DNA of 64,000 nt from Candidatus Villigracilis affinis (GTDB taxonomy: Bacteria; Chloroflexota; Anaerolineae; Anaerolineales; Villigracilaceae). A program made the position numbers and the translations under genes. Of this stretch, positions 55,337 to 63,636 are shown piece by piece. The notes under the pieces were generated by a model. The model did no database searches. It was not told the origin of the DNA and saw only the letters and a program-made list of their open reading frames with translations. The stretch's first letter is position 1. Every line of letters begins with the position of its first letter. Location of the stretch: NCBI GenBank assembly GCA_016718275.1, contig JADKEA010000019.1, positions 62,001 through 126,000 of the forward strand. The letters are read 5' to 3'.

Positions 55337-55978
55337 TCACTTCACAAAATTCCCCACCGTATATACCGACCCGGCAATGGGTGGCGTGCTCTGCATGTGG
55401 ATGACATGTCCCTTCGAAAATGCCTTGTGTGCGGCTTCTTCGATTTCCTTCTCGGTCGAGAAATGTTCATCACGGATATTGTGCCCGAGCAGGCGGAACA
55501 TGAACACCATGAACGGTTTTTCAACGGGCGTTCCATAAACCATCTGCCCGCCAGGTTTCAGCACGCGGTTCACTTCCACAAATGCCTGTTTCAATTCAGC
55601 GGGCTTGAGGTGTTCCAAAATGCTGACCAACAGCACCGTGTCGAAGAAATTATCCTGATACGGCATCTTCAACACATCGCCTTTTTCCAGAAACAGCGGA
55701 ATCCCCGTCGGCTCAAATACAGACTGAACAGCGTGGATATCCGCCGTCAAGTCAATGCCGTGGATTTCCTTGTACATATCGTGCAGGTTGGGGAAGGCCA
55801 ATCCCGTGCCGAATCCGACTTCCAGCACGCGTTCGCCGCCCGTGCATTCGCCCAGCGCCAATTCCACGCGCTGACGGTACATTTTTCCAAAGACGGGCCA
55901 GTAATAATATTTGATCGGGTCGTATTGATTGACGCCTTTGTATTGTGAGGCGGGGAGTAATTTTAGTTTTGGGGGCAT
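55337..55978 (-). CDS. Class I SAM-dependent methyltransferase
   Basis: About 213 residues. GERVLEVGFGTGLAFPNL is the SAM-binding motif, GIDLTADIHAVQ holds the acidic residue contacting the ribose, and VSILEHLKPAELKQAFVEVNRVLKPGGQMVYGTPVEKPF is the characteristic post-core region of UbiE/COQ5-like enzymes. The start at MPPKLKL is supported by CAGGAA upstream and replaces a longer frame with 35 extra residues. It is the only minus-strand gene in this part and may act on a lipid or sugar. Confidence 0.87.
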   Translation of the reverse strand: MPPKLKLLPASQYKGVNQYDPIKYYYWPVFGKMYRQRVELALGECTGGERVLEVGFGTGLAFPNLHDMYKEIHGIDLTADIHAVQSVFEPTGIPLFLEKGDVLKMPYQDNFFDTVLLVSILEHLKPAELKQAFVEVNRVLKPGGQMVYGTPVEKPFMVFMFRLLGHNIRDEHFSTEKEIEEAAHKAFSKGHVIHMQSTPPIAGSVYTVGNFVK

Positions 55979-56132
55979 GCTTTTTCCTGTTTTTTGTTTT
56001 AAGTCCCATGATTTTACCCGAATATTATAAGCTGTCTGAAATGGTGGTCGAAGGACGTACCGCAACCGCCAATGACCTGCCAATCTCTATTGATATAATC
56101 CTCTTGAAACCTTTTTGTGGAGCATTGCCTTT

Positions 56133-58664
56133 ATGTCTGTTTCATCAGACCCGTCTGTTCAAAAAAAATGGATCGCCCTCTTCGCTGTGTGGATCCTGCA
56201 CGGCGTTGTTGCCCTGTGGCAATTTCTGTCCCTGCCCTCGGAGGGATTGTCTGTTCAACGCATGGGGATGCTCGGGTTGTTATTGGCCTGGATTATCTTC
56301 GCCGTGTTCCTGGCTTTCTCAGCCCTTCGACAAATCCGCTGGCTGAATGATCTTCTTGTCAAAATCAACAGACCCTCCACAAGAGATGCTGTTTTCATCA
56401 CCTCCGTTCTGGTTTTATTTATCCGCATCAGTTTGATGTTTCTGCTTGGGCTGGCTGCCCAAACTCCAGAGTTTCGTTACGGAGCCTATGCCGAACGCCT
56501 GTCGCCGTTTTTGGATCTGCTGGCTTTTGTCGCGTTCGAGATCGCCGCGCTGAATTTGTTCTTTGTCTTTCGGGAGGGGAGTGAATATGTCGGGTTGATT
56601 AAGTCCATTTCGGCGAAACTGTTCATCGGTCTGGGCTTGATCGGGGTTGTGGTCCTCTATATTTCAAAAACCGACATGGGCATCGCTCCCATTTACAAAG
56701 GTGATTGGGCGCGCGGACTTCCCGCCGTGCCATTGCTCGAATGGCAGATTTTGCTTGCCGTGTTGTTTTGCATCGGCACAGTCCTTGCCGAAGTGGATGG
56801 ACGCCTGCTGAAAATTCCCCGCCTCGATCTGTGGATCGCTCTTGCGGTCTGGGTCGCCACGGTTGGCTTGTGGCTGAGTCAACCCACCGTGCCGAATGCC
56901 TCGGCCCTCGAACCGCGCGAGCCGAATTACGAAATCTACCCATTCATTGACGCGCACACCTACGACAAATTCGCCCAATCCGTTTTGATCGGCAACGGGT
57001 TCGGCCCCAACGAAATTCCCCAGCGTCCGCTTTACATCGTCTTTCTGGTTTTCATGCATACGGTCGTCGGGCAGAATTACGAAAATGTCATTGCGCTCCA
57101 AACTTTGTTCTTCGCTGCGTTCCCCGTTGTGTTGTATCTGTTCGGTAAAGAATTTTTCGGGCGGCCTGTCGGCATTTCGCTGGCTTTGCTTGCGGCCTTG
57201 CGCGATTTCACCTCGAATCTGGTTTCGCCCATCACGGGCAACATCAGTTATTCAAAACTGTATCTCTCCGAAATCCCGACCGCGATCTGTCTTATTTTGT
57301 TTTTGCTCATCGGCATCCGTTGGATCAAATCGGGTTTCCCTCTCTATCTCGGTTTTCTGCTTGGCGGCGTATTGGGCATTGGCATGTTGAATCGCACGCA
57401 GGTGGTTGTGGCGTTGCCTGTTTTGCTTTTCTTCGCGTTCATTCTCCAGCCGAAAAAACTTCTTTCCATTATCAAGGGCACGCTTCCAATGCTGGCGGTG
57501 ATCGCGCTGATCGTTGCTCCATGGCTGTGGCGCAACTGGCAGATGACAGGCAAGATCATCTTCGATAACCCCGCCTCGCAAACCGCCAACCTCGCCCTGC
57601 GTTACAACCGCCTCAACGGCGAAGATGTGGACATTCTGCAAAAGCCAGGCGAATCCAATTCCGAGTACAACGACCGCATGGTGGCGATGGCGAATCATGC
57701 CATGTCGGTTAATTCGCAAGGCATTTTCAAGGCAATCGCAAGTTCATTTATCAATCACGGCATCAACAACATTTTGCTTTTCCCGCTCCGCAACGACCTC
57801 GCATCTCCTGCTGAACTCCTCACCCCAACCACGCCGTTCTGGCAGCAATGGGAAGGCCGCCCCAACTTCTCGCAATCGCTTTTGCTCGCGTTCTATGTTT
57901 TTCTTTTTTCGCTCGGCGTCGCCACCGCCTGTCAGCGCAACGGCTGGCTTGGCCTTCTGCCGCTCATGGTCAACCTCGCCTACAACCTGTGGACCTCCAT
58001 CGCCCTGCTCTCCGGTCAACGCTTCATGCTTTCGATGGATTGGTCCATTGCCATGTATGATTTACTCGGCCTCTTTGCATTGCTCAGTATCTTTTTCTAT
58101 GCCCTCGAAAACGGACGCGCCAAAATCCTCAAGTGGTACGAGATGAATGCGGTTTCAAGTTCTCCAATTATCCAAAACAAAAAATGGCCGCAATATGTAT
58201 TTGCAGGCTTGATGTTTTTCGCCGTGGGCGCATCCCTGCCTTTGAGTGAGATGTCTTTCCCGCAGAGATACCCGCCCCTCGATCAGAATCAGCCCGCTGA
58301 CCTGACTCTCCTCTCAAGCCTCGCTCAAGCGGACCTCGAACCTGCTTGCCAAAAACTGGCAGAATCCAACGGGTTGGAGATCGTGCGCGGACGTGCGTTG
58401 TATCCACGCTTCTACGCAGCAGGTGACGGCGAAACCTTCACCGATTCCGCTGGCTACAAAAAAGTGGACGAAGGCAGGCTGGTGTTTGATCTGCTCGGTC
58501 AAAGAAATCATCGCGTGATCTTCCCCATGAGCCAATCCCCTGAATTTTTCCCCAACGCATCCGATGTGACTATCTGGTTCGATAAAAACGAATCTCCCTG
58601 GTTCGTTTTGGTTGAACAGGGAGATTCTCAAAGGTTTTATGTTTCGGATGCTGTTTGTAAGTAA
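56133..58664 (+). CDS. Large multi-pass membrane protein, GT-C-like
   Basis: About 843 residues with many hydrophobic helices. A first block of about 260 residues of helices precedes a long outer loop REPNYEIYPFIDAHTYDKFAQ, with D and E residues placed as in GT-C enzymes, and QRPLYIVFLVFMHTVVGQNYENVI. The YFGKEFFG-type cytoplasmic loop follows. It has a soluble tail. No exact family is assigned. The start at MSVSSDP is preferred to an upstream TTG. It is followed by the repeat element at 58675. Confidence 0.72.
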   Translation: MSVSSDPSVQKKWIALFAVWILHGVVALWQFLSLPSEGLSVQRMGMLGLLLAWIIFAVFLAFSALRQIRWLNDLLVKINRPSTRDAVFITSVLVLFIRISLMFLLGLAAQTPEFRYGAYAERLSPFLDLLAFVAFEIAALNLFFVFREGSEYVGLIKSISAKLFIGLGLIGVVVLYISKTDMGIAPIYKGDWARGLPAVPLLEWQILLAVLFCIGTVLAEVDGRLLKIPRLDLWIALAVWVATVGLWLSQPTVPNASALEPREPNYEIYPFIDAHTYDKFAQSVLIGNGFGPNEIPQRPLYIVFLVFMHTVVGQNYENVIALQTLFFAAFPVVLYLFGKEFFGRPVGISLALLAALRDFTSNLVSPITGNISYSKLYLSEIPTAICLILFLLIGIRWIKSGFPLYLGFLLGGVLGIGMLNRTQVVVALPVLLFFAFILQPKKLLSIIKGTLPMLAVIALIVAPWLWRNWQMTGKIIFDNPASQTANLALRYNRLNGEDVDILQKPGESNSEYNDRMVAMANHAMSVNSQGIFKAIASSFINHGINNILLFPLRNDLASPAELLTPTTPFWQQWEGRPNFSQSLLLAFYVFLFSLGVATACQRNGWLGLLPLMVNLAYNLWTSIALLSGQRFMLSMDWSIAMYDLLGLFALLSIFFYALENGRAKILKWYEMNAVSSSPIIQNKKWPQYVFAGLMFFAVGASLPLSEMSFPQRYPPLDQNQPADLTLLSSLAQADLEPACQKLAESNGLEIVRGRALYPRFYAAGDGETFTDSAGYKKVDEGRLVFDLLGQRNHRVIFPMSQSPEFFPNASDVTIWFDKNESPWFVLVEQGDSQRFYVSDAVCK

Positions 58665-58674
58665 CGCATTGTCG

Positions 58675-58691
58675 GGGTGCGACGCACTCTC
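58675..58691. repeat. Short interspersed palindromic repeat, copy 2
   Basis: A 17-nt element differing from 4173-4189 at one central base. It sits between the stop codons of a GT-C-like gene and the convergent 58705-60129 gene. Confidence 0.5.
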
Positions 58692-58704
58692 TGTTTACAC
58701 AAAC

Positions 58705-60129
58705 TTAATTCGTCTTCGCCGCAAAGGCCACCATTCTAAAAAGCAGAATGCCATGCTTCCAGCGTGAGATATTGGTGGTGCCGTAGGTGCGGTCGCGGTA
58801 GCGGATGGGGAGATCGATAATTTTGCGGTTTAATTTTGCCGCGCCGAAGATCAGGTCAAAATCGCCGAAGGGATCGAAATCGCCAAAATAGGAACGGTTG
58901 GCCGCGATCTTTTCGTAATCTTCGCGCCACATCACTTTTGTGCCGCATAACGTGTCTTTGATCGGCTGTCCCAGCAGCCACGAGAATGCCATGCTGAATA
59001 ACTTGTTGCCGATGAAGTTCAGCGTGCGCATGGCTTCCTTTTCCATTGGATACACCAGACGAACCCCATTGATGAATTCGCCCTTGCCCGATGCGATGGC
59101 TTCATAGAATCGCGGCAGGTCTTCGGGTGGGACGGTGAGGTCCGCGTCGAGGATCATGAGGATATCGCCAGTGGCTTTCTCGAAGCCGAGTCGTACTGCG
59201 TCGGCTTTGCCAATGCCCGTTTGTTGAAAGACCATGCTCGGGGTTAAAGGGTGAAGCGGAATTTCATCCTGAATCGTTTGGAAGGTGTTATCGCGCGAAT
59301 GTCCTTCGACGAAGATCAGTTCGGTCTTTGATCCCATCTTGGGCAGGCGCTCGAAAATATTTTTGATGTTGCCCGCTTCGTTGCGCGCGGCGACGATCAC
59401 GGAAACACTCGGATTCTTCGCAGGCGTTGCTGCGGGACGCGCGATCACAAAATTGGACAGCGCAAAATCGCGGAACGGCCAGAGCTTGACGAGGTAACGA
59501 TCCGCGAGGCCGCCGAGGGGCAGGGGCCAAAGCACCTCGCGCATGGGACGGATGCTCTCGAAGCCCGCGAGGCGCAGCATGTTGTCCACGTCTTCGGGGG
59601 TGAGCCAGTTTTGGTTGAGCATGGGCGCAGCGAGGTTGAGGCTTTGCGCAATCGTCAGCGGAAGCTGCCAGACATGGCTGTAAAAATTGAGAAGCAGGCG
59701 CGTGTGCGGCGTGCAGAATTTTTTCACCTGTTCAAGCGCGCGCTGCACATCCCACAGGTCGTTGACTGAGTCTGAGAAGATGATCACATCGAAGGTGCCT
59801 TCGAGGCTGGAAAGATCGTGCGCGTCAAGTTGGTGATATTCGATTTCGGGATGGCGGGCTTTGGCGCGCGCGATCATCTCGGGTGAGAAATCCACGCCGA
59901 CGCCGTGCGAGGGTTGCAGGTGCGCGATGAGACTGCCCGCGCCGCAGCCGATTTCAAGGATGCGCTGGTTGGGGTTGACAAGGTATTTGTAGATCTGGAT
60001 CAAGCGGCGGTGATACCAGCGCCCGAGCCCTGCCCAATGATCGCGTTTCTTCGCGACCTTGTCCCAGTGGGCGATGCGGGTTTTCTGGTATTCCATGCCT
60101 GCTTCATCGAAAAGTGGAGTTGTTTTCAT
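58705..60129 (-). CDS. Fusion of SAM-dependent methyltransferase and DPM-like GT2
   Basis: About 474 residues. The N-terminal half (1-210) is a class I methyltransferase: RILEIGCGAGSLIAHL, GVDFSPEMI, DVIIFSDSVNDL and FESIRPMREVLWPL. The C-terminal half (about 220-474) is a GT2: SVSVIVAARNEAGNIKNIFERL, LIFVEGHSRDNT, MILDADLTVPPEDL (D-x-D), and YPMEKEAMRTLNFIGNKLF with the DPM1-like GTKVMWREDY. It lacks C-terminal membrane helices. One protein would thus join methylation and polyprenyl-phosphate sugar transfer. An alternative start 19 codons upstream exists. Confidence 0.88.
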   Translation of the reverse strand: MKTTPLFDEAGMEYQKTRIAHWDKVAKKRDHWAGLGRWYHRRLIQIYKYLVNPNQRILEIGCGAGSLIAHLQPSHGVGVDFSPEMIARAKARHPEIEYHQLDAHDLSSLEGTFDVIIFSDSVNDLWDVQRALEQVKKFCTPHTRLLLNFYSHVWQLPLTIAQSLNLAAPMLNQNWLTPEDVDNMLRLAGFESIRPMREVLWPLPLGGLADRYLVKLWPFRDFALSNFVIARPAATPAKNPSVSVIVAARNEAGNIKNIFERLPKMGSKTELIFVEGHSRDNTFQTIQDEIPLHPLTPSMVFQQTGIGKADAVRLGFEKATGDILMILDADLTVPPEDLPRFYEAIASGKGEFINGVRLVYPMEKEAMRTLNFIGNKLFSMAFSWLLGQPIKDTLCGTKVMWREDYEKIAANRSYFGDFDPFGDFDLIFGAAKLNRKIIDLPIRYRDRTYGTTNISRWKHGILLFRMVAFAAKTN

Positions 60130-60217
60130 GGCGGGGTGATTGTCCTGTGAGTCTTTATTTTGAGTTTGAACAATTAATTGCAGCACATTGAAACATGCGA
60201 GACATATGATTCTGAGT

Positions 60218-60237
60218 TATAATTCAGTCACTGAATT
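60218..60237 (+). promoter_or_regulatory. -10 box overlapping operator-like dyad upstream of the MarR-type regulator
   Basis: TATAAT (60218-60223) overlaps AATTCAG (60221-60227), N3 and CTGAATT (60231-60237). The geometry is the same as before gmd (39375-39394). This would allow autoregulation by the downstream product. The ATG is 15 nt after the dyad. Confidence 0.65.
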
Positions 60238-60252
60238 TTGGAATTATAAATC

Positions 60253-60729
60253 ATGAGTGTTGAATCAACAAACGAAGAACTCCGTGAATTAACCCTGCTC
60301 GAACAGATCGAGAGTGATCCCGATGTCAACCAGTCCACGCTTGCCACACAGTTGGGCGTGGCGGTGGGCACGGTCAATTGGCATTTAAAGCGGCTCATCG
60401 CCAAAGGCGCCGTCAAGGTTTCGCGCGCCGAGCGCAAGAAACTGCGCTACATCATCACCCCCGAAGGCCTCGCCCTGCGCGCCCGCCTCGCGGTGAATTT
60501 TGTCGAGCAGTCTTTTTCGGTGTATCGCCGCACCCGTCAGCGCGTGAAGGATCACGTGGCAAAACTGCGCCATGCGGGCTATGACCGCGTGCGCATCGTC
60601 GGCTCGGGTGACGTGGCCGATATTTGCAAGCTCACCTGTCTCGAACAGGGCATTTCCGTTGTCAACGACAAGTCGGCGCCCTCGCTCGTTTTGGATGGAT
60701 ACAAAATTAGATTGGAGGGATTGGAATGA
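60253..60729 (+). CDS. MarR-type winged-helix regulator of the EPS-associated kind
   Basis: A 158-residue protein. The N-terminal winged helix (LTLLEQIESDPDVNQSTLATQLGVAVGTVNWHLKRLIAKGAVKVSR) closely fits the wHTH_24 / EPS-associated MarR family (TIGR04176-like), often encoded in exopolysaccharide loci. A linker is followed by an alpha-beta unit (RVRIVGSGDVADICKLTCLEQG, then NDKSAPSLVLDGYKIRLEG) with a G-x-G turn, which the short canonical family members lack. It may sense a ligand such as a nucleotide sugar. Its stop overlaps the next gene. Confidence 0.85.
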   Translation: MSVESTNEELRELTLLEQIESDPDVNQSTLATQLGVAVGTVNWHLKRLIAKGAVKVSRAERKKLRYIITPEGLALRARLAVNFVEQSFSVYRRTRQRVKDHVAKLRHAGYDRVRIVGSGDVADICKLTCLEQGISVVNDKSAPSLVLDGYKIRLEGLE

Positions 60730-61736
60730 CCGACCGTCATGTGTTGATCACGGGGGGCGCGGGATATATCGGTTCCATCCTGACCTCGGAACTGCTGCGC
60801 CAAAATTACAGAGTCAGCATCTTGGACAGTCTACTGTTCGGCGGCGAAAGCATTGTCCCTTTTTTGAATCATCCCAACTTTCACTTTGTCAAAACCGATG
60901 TGACTGAAAAGCGCGCCGTCAAGGATGCGATCAAAAAAGACTGGCAGAAACCCGATTCGGTCATTCACCTCGCGGGCATCGTCGGTTTTCCAGCCTGTCA
61001 GGCTGTGGGGAAGCAGGTGGCGTGGAAGTACAATGTCGAGGCCACGAAAATGGTCTTTGAGCAGTCAGCAGATTTGGGCGTGGAACGATTCGTGTTCGCA
61101 TCCACGTACAGCAACTATGGGCTGAGCCCCGATGGAAAGCCAGTCAACGAAGAGACCCCGCTAAATCCGCAATCGCTGTATGCCGAGACCAAGATCGCCG
61201 CAGAGGAATTTTTACTCGCACAAAAAGATGCAGCCATTGCGCCGTTGTTGTTCCGCTTTGCCACGCTGTACGGAATTTCTCCGCGTACGCGTTTTGATTT
61301 GATCGTCAATCAATTCGTGCTCGATGCATTTACAAAACGTTTCCTCATCATCTATCAGCGCGGATATTCGCGCTCGTTCGTTCACATCCGCGATGTGGTG
61401 CGCGGCGTGATCATGGGCCTCGAAGCCGAAAAGGCAAAGGTGCGCGGACAGGTTTTCAATTTGGGAACCGATCATGGCAATTACTCCAAGGATGATATTG
61501 TGCGCCTCGTTTTGAAACGCATGCCCGAAACCGTGGTCGAATACAAAGACCTGACCTTCGGCGGCGACATGCGCGATATCACCGTATCGTTCGAGAAGAT
61601 CAGAAATGTGCTCGGCTTCGAAACGACTTTGGATGTGGACGACGGCGTGCGCGAAGTGCTGTTCGCGCTGAAATCTGGCCTGATCCGCAACCCGACAGAT
61701 GACCGTTATCGCAATGCTCAATTCATTGTTCAATAA
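60726..61736 (+). CDS. NAD-dependent epimerase/dehydratase (extended SDR)
   Basis: A 336-residue sugar-nucleotide enzyme. TGGAGYIGSILTSELLRQ binds NAD; HLAGIVGFPACQAVG and STYSNYGLSPDGKPVNEETPLNPQSLYAETKIAAEE hold the S-T-Y and the Y-x-x-x-K motif (YAETK). FVHIRDVVRGVIMG and LGTDHGNYSKDDIVRLV are C-terminal landmarks. It belongs to the family acting on UDP-sugars or GDP-sugars in O-antigen loci; the exact sugar is open. The ATG overlaps the regulator stop (ATGA). The fcl-like gene follows. Confidence 0.88.
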   Translation: MTDRHVLITGGAGYIGSILTSELLRQNYRVSILDSLLFGGESIVPFLNHPNFHFVKTDVTEKRAVKDAIKKDWQKPDSVIHLAGIVGFPACQAVGKQVAWKYNVEATKMVFEQSADLGVERFVFASTYSNYGLSPDGKPVNEETPLNPQSLYAETKIAAEEFLLAQKDAAIAPLLFRFATLYGISPRTRFDLIVNQFVLDAFTKRFLIIYQRGYSRSFVHIRDVVRGVIMGLEAEKAKVRGQVFNLGTDHGNYSKDDIVRLVLKRMPETVVEYKDLTFGGDMRDITVSFEKIRNVLGFETTLDVDDGVREVLFALKSGLIRNPTDDRYRNAQFIVQ

Positions 61737-61748
61737 ATGGAGATAAAC

Positions 61749-62720
61749 ATGGCAGAGAATTTTTGGCAAAACAAAAAAGTGATCGTCACTGGCGGAGCGG
61801 GCTTTTTGGGCTCGTTCGTCATTGAAAAGCTGAAGCAGCGCGGCGCGACCGATATCTTCATTCCGCGCATTGAGAATTACAACCTTGTTGACCCCAACGA
61901 TATCAAACGCCTGTATGCCGATACACTTGTTGGCGTTGACCCGAAGAACGTGGTCGTCATCCATCTCGCCGCCAACGTGGGCGGTATCGGCGCGAACCGC
62001 GAACACCCCGCCGACTTTTTCTACGATAACCTGATGATGGGCGTGGAACTGATGCATCAGGCGTACAAGAACGGCATTGGCAAATTCGTGGCGATTGGTA
62101 CTGTGTGCGCCTACCCCAAGTTCACACCTGTCCCGTTCAAAGAAGATGACTTGTGGATCGGTTATCCCGAAGAGACCAACGCGCCTTACGGTCTCGCCAA
62201 GAAGATGATGCTCGTGCAGGCTCAGGCATATCGCCAGCAATACGGTTTCAACGCCATTTTCCTTTTGCCGGTGAATCTGTATGGTCCGCGCGATAATTTC
62301 AACCTCGCGACCTCGCATGTGATTCCCGCCCTCATTCGCAAGGCGGTTGAAGCAGGTGAACGCGGCGAAAGGGAATTGCTTGCTTGGGGAGATGGTTCTC
62401 CCACCCGCGAATTCCTCTACGTCGAAGATGCCGCCGATGGCATTGTCACTGCCGCTGAAAAATACAACGGCGACCTGCCCGTCAACCTCGGCTCTGGTTA
62501 CGAGATCTCCATCAAAGACCTGACGGAGATGGTTGCCAAGCTCACAGACTTTCAGGGCAATATCGTCTGGCAGACAGACAAACCCAACGGTCAGCCCCGC
62601 CGTGGACTGGACGTTTCCCGTGCAAAAGAACTTTTCGGTTGGGGTGCGCAAGTTTCCTTCGAAGAAGGTATGCGCCGCACCATTGAATGGTTCAAGGCGA
62701 ACCGAGACAAAATTAAATAA
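61749..62720 (+). CDS. fcl: GDP-L-fucose synthase-like epimerase-reductase
   Basis: A 323-residue SDR. KKVIVTGGAGFLGSFVIEKL is the NADPH site, and VIHLAANVGGIGANREHPADFFYDNLMMGVELMHQAYKNG is the GDP-fucose synthase hallmark, followed by GTVCAYPKF and YGLAKKMM (Y-x-x-x-K). NLYGPRDNF and WGDGSPTREFLYVEDAADGIV are also diagnostic. It would take the product of gmd to GDP-L-fucose, or to a related 6-deoxy sugar. GGAG precedes the ATG. It is the second step of the pathway started at 39412. Confidence 0.93.
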   Translation: MAENFWQNKKVIVTGGAGFLGSFVIEKLKQRGATDIFIPRIENYNLVDPNDIKRLYADTLVGVDPKNVVVIHLAANVGGIGANREHPADFFYDNLMMGVELMHQAYKNGIGKFVAIGTVCAYPKFTPVPFKEDDLWIGYPEETNAPYGLAKKMMLVQAQAYRQQYGFNAIFLLPVNLYGPRDNFNLATSHVIPALIRKAVEAGERGERELLAWGDGSPTREFLYVEDAADGIVTAAEKYNGDLPVNLGSGYEISIKDLTEMVAKLTDFQGNIVWQTDKPNGQPRRGLDVSRAKELFGWGAQVSFEEGMRRTIEWFKANRDKIK

Positions 62721-62790
62721 GTTGCGGGTGACAAGTTGAAGGTTAAAAGTAAAACCGACCTTCAACTTTCAACTTTCAACCTTAAACCTT
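62721..62790. repeat. Heptanucleotide palindromic repeat upstream of wzm
   Basis: A GTTGAAGG-rich left half and an ACCTTCAACTTTC-rich right half, each of 7-nt units, are inverted. 62733-62743 pairs perfectly with 62758-62768. The element fills the fcl-wzm gap up to the ATG and leaves no Shine-Dalgarno. Confidence 0.7.
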
Positions 62791-63636
62791 ATGACCGAAC
62801 TTACCAAACACGAACCTCACACCATTTACATTAAGCCATCCAAAGGTCTTGCGGCGCTGAATCTGCGTGACCTGTGGATCTACCGTGAATTAATCTTCTT
62901 CATGGTCTGGCGCGATGTGAAGGTGAAATATAAGCAAACCCTTTTAGGAATGGCCTGGGCTGTCATTCAGCCGTTGATGACCATGCTGGTCTTTACCTTT
63001 TTGTTCGACAAGGTGGCCAAGCTTCCCACAGAAGGAATCCCCTATCCTGTTTTTTCATTCACAGCTTTACTGCCATGGGGATTGTTCGTCACTGCGCTTA
63101 ACCAGGGCAGCCGTTCACTTGTGGCGCATAATAACATGGTGACGAAGATCTACTTTCCGCGCCTGATTCTGCCCATGTCGGCAGTCTTTTCAGGGTTGGT
63201 TGACTTTGCGATTGCCTTCGTTATTCTGGTGGCCTTGATGTTTTACTATCAAGTCACCCCTGCGTGGAATTTGCTTTGGACGCTTCCGCTTTTTCTTTTG
63301 CTTGCGATCGTGACCGCGCTTGGTGTTGCCCTTTGGCTTTCAGCGATCAATGTGCAATATCGTGACGTAAACCAAGCCCTCCCGTTTCTGACTCAGTTTT
63401 GGCTGTTTGCCACCCCCGTGGCATATTCCGCCACTGTGATCTCTGCGAAATGGCAGGTCTTATACTTTCTGAACCCAATGGCGGGTGTGGTCAACGGGTT
63501 TCGCTGGTCATTGCTCGGCATTGGCAATGGCCCTGATATTACGCTTTGGGTTTCAACGGGTATTTCGATATTGATTTTTGTTTCTGGCCTTTTCTATTTT
63601 AGAAGCATGGAAAAGACTTTTGCGGATACGATCTAA
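62791..63636 (+). CDS. wzm: ABC-2 type polysaccharide export permease (Wzm)
   Basis: A 281-residue permease with about six hydrophobic helices. The cytoplasmic start LRDLWIYRELIFFMVWRDVKVKYKQTLLGMAWAVIQPL is the classic Wzm/TagG pattern. GLFVTALNQGSRSLVAHNNMVTKIYFPRLILPMSAV, then VALWLSAINVQYRDVNQALPFLTQFWLFATPVAY, complete it. With the ATPase encoded next it exports lipid-linked polysaccharide from the cytoplasm. The two genes overlap by one base (TAATG). Note that a Wzx-type flippase is also encoded, at 30968. Confidence 0.95.
   Translation: MTELTKHEPHTIYIKPSKGLAALNLRDLWIYRELIFFMVWRDVKVKYKQTLLGMAWAVIQPLMTMLVFTFLFDKVAKLPTEGIPYPVFSFTALLPWGLFVTALNQGSRSLVAHNNMVTKIYFPRLILPMSAVFSGLVDFAIAFVILVALMFYYQVTPAWNLLWTLPLFLLLAIVTALGVALWLSAINVQYRDVNQALPFLTQFWLFATPVAYSATVISAKWQVLYFLNPMAGVVNGFRWSLLGIGNGPDITLWVSTGISILIFVSGLFYFRSMEKTFADTI

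Noticed and set aside
61212..62765. 517-codon open frame on the minus strand
   Set aside because: It is antisense to the epimerase and fcl genes, which have clear motifs and starts. The translated product is His-rich and lacks family motifs, typical of the shadow of a codon-biased gene.
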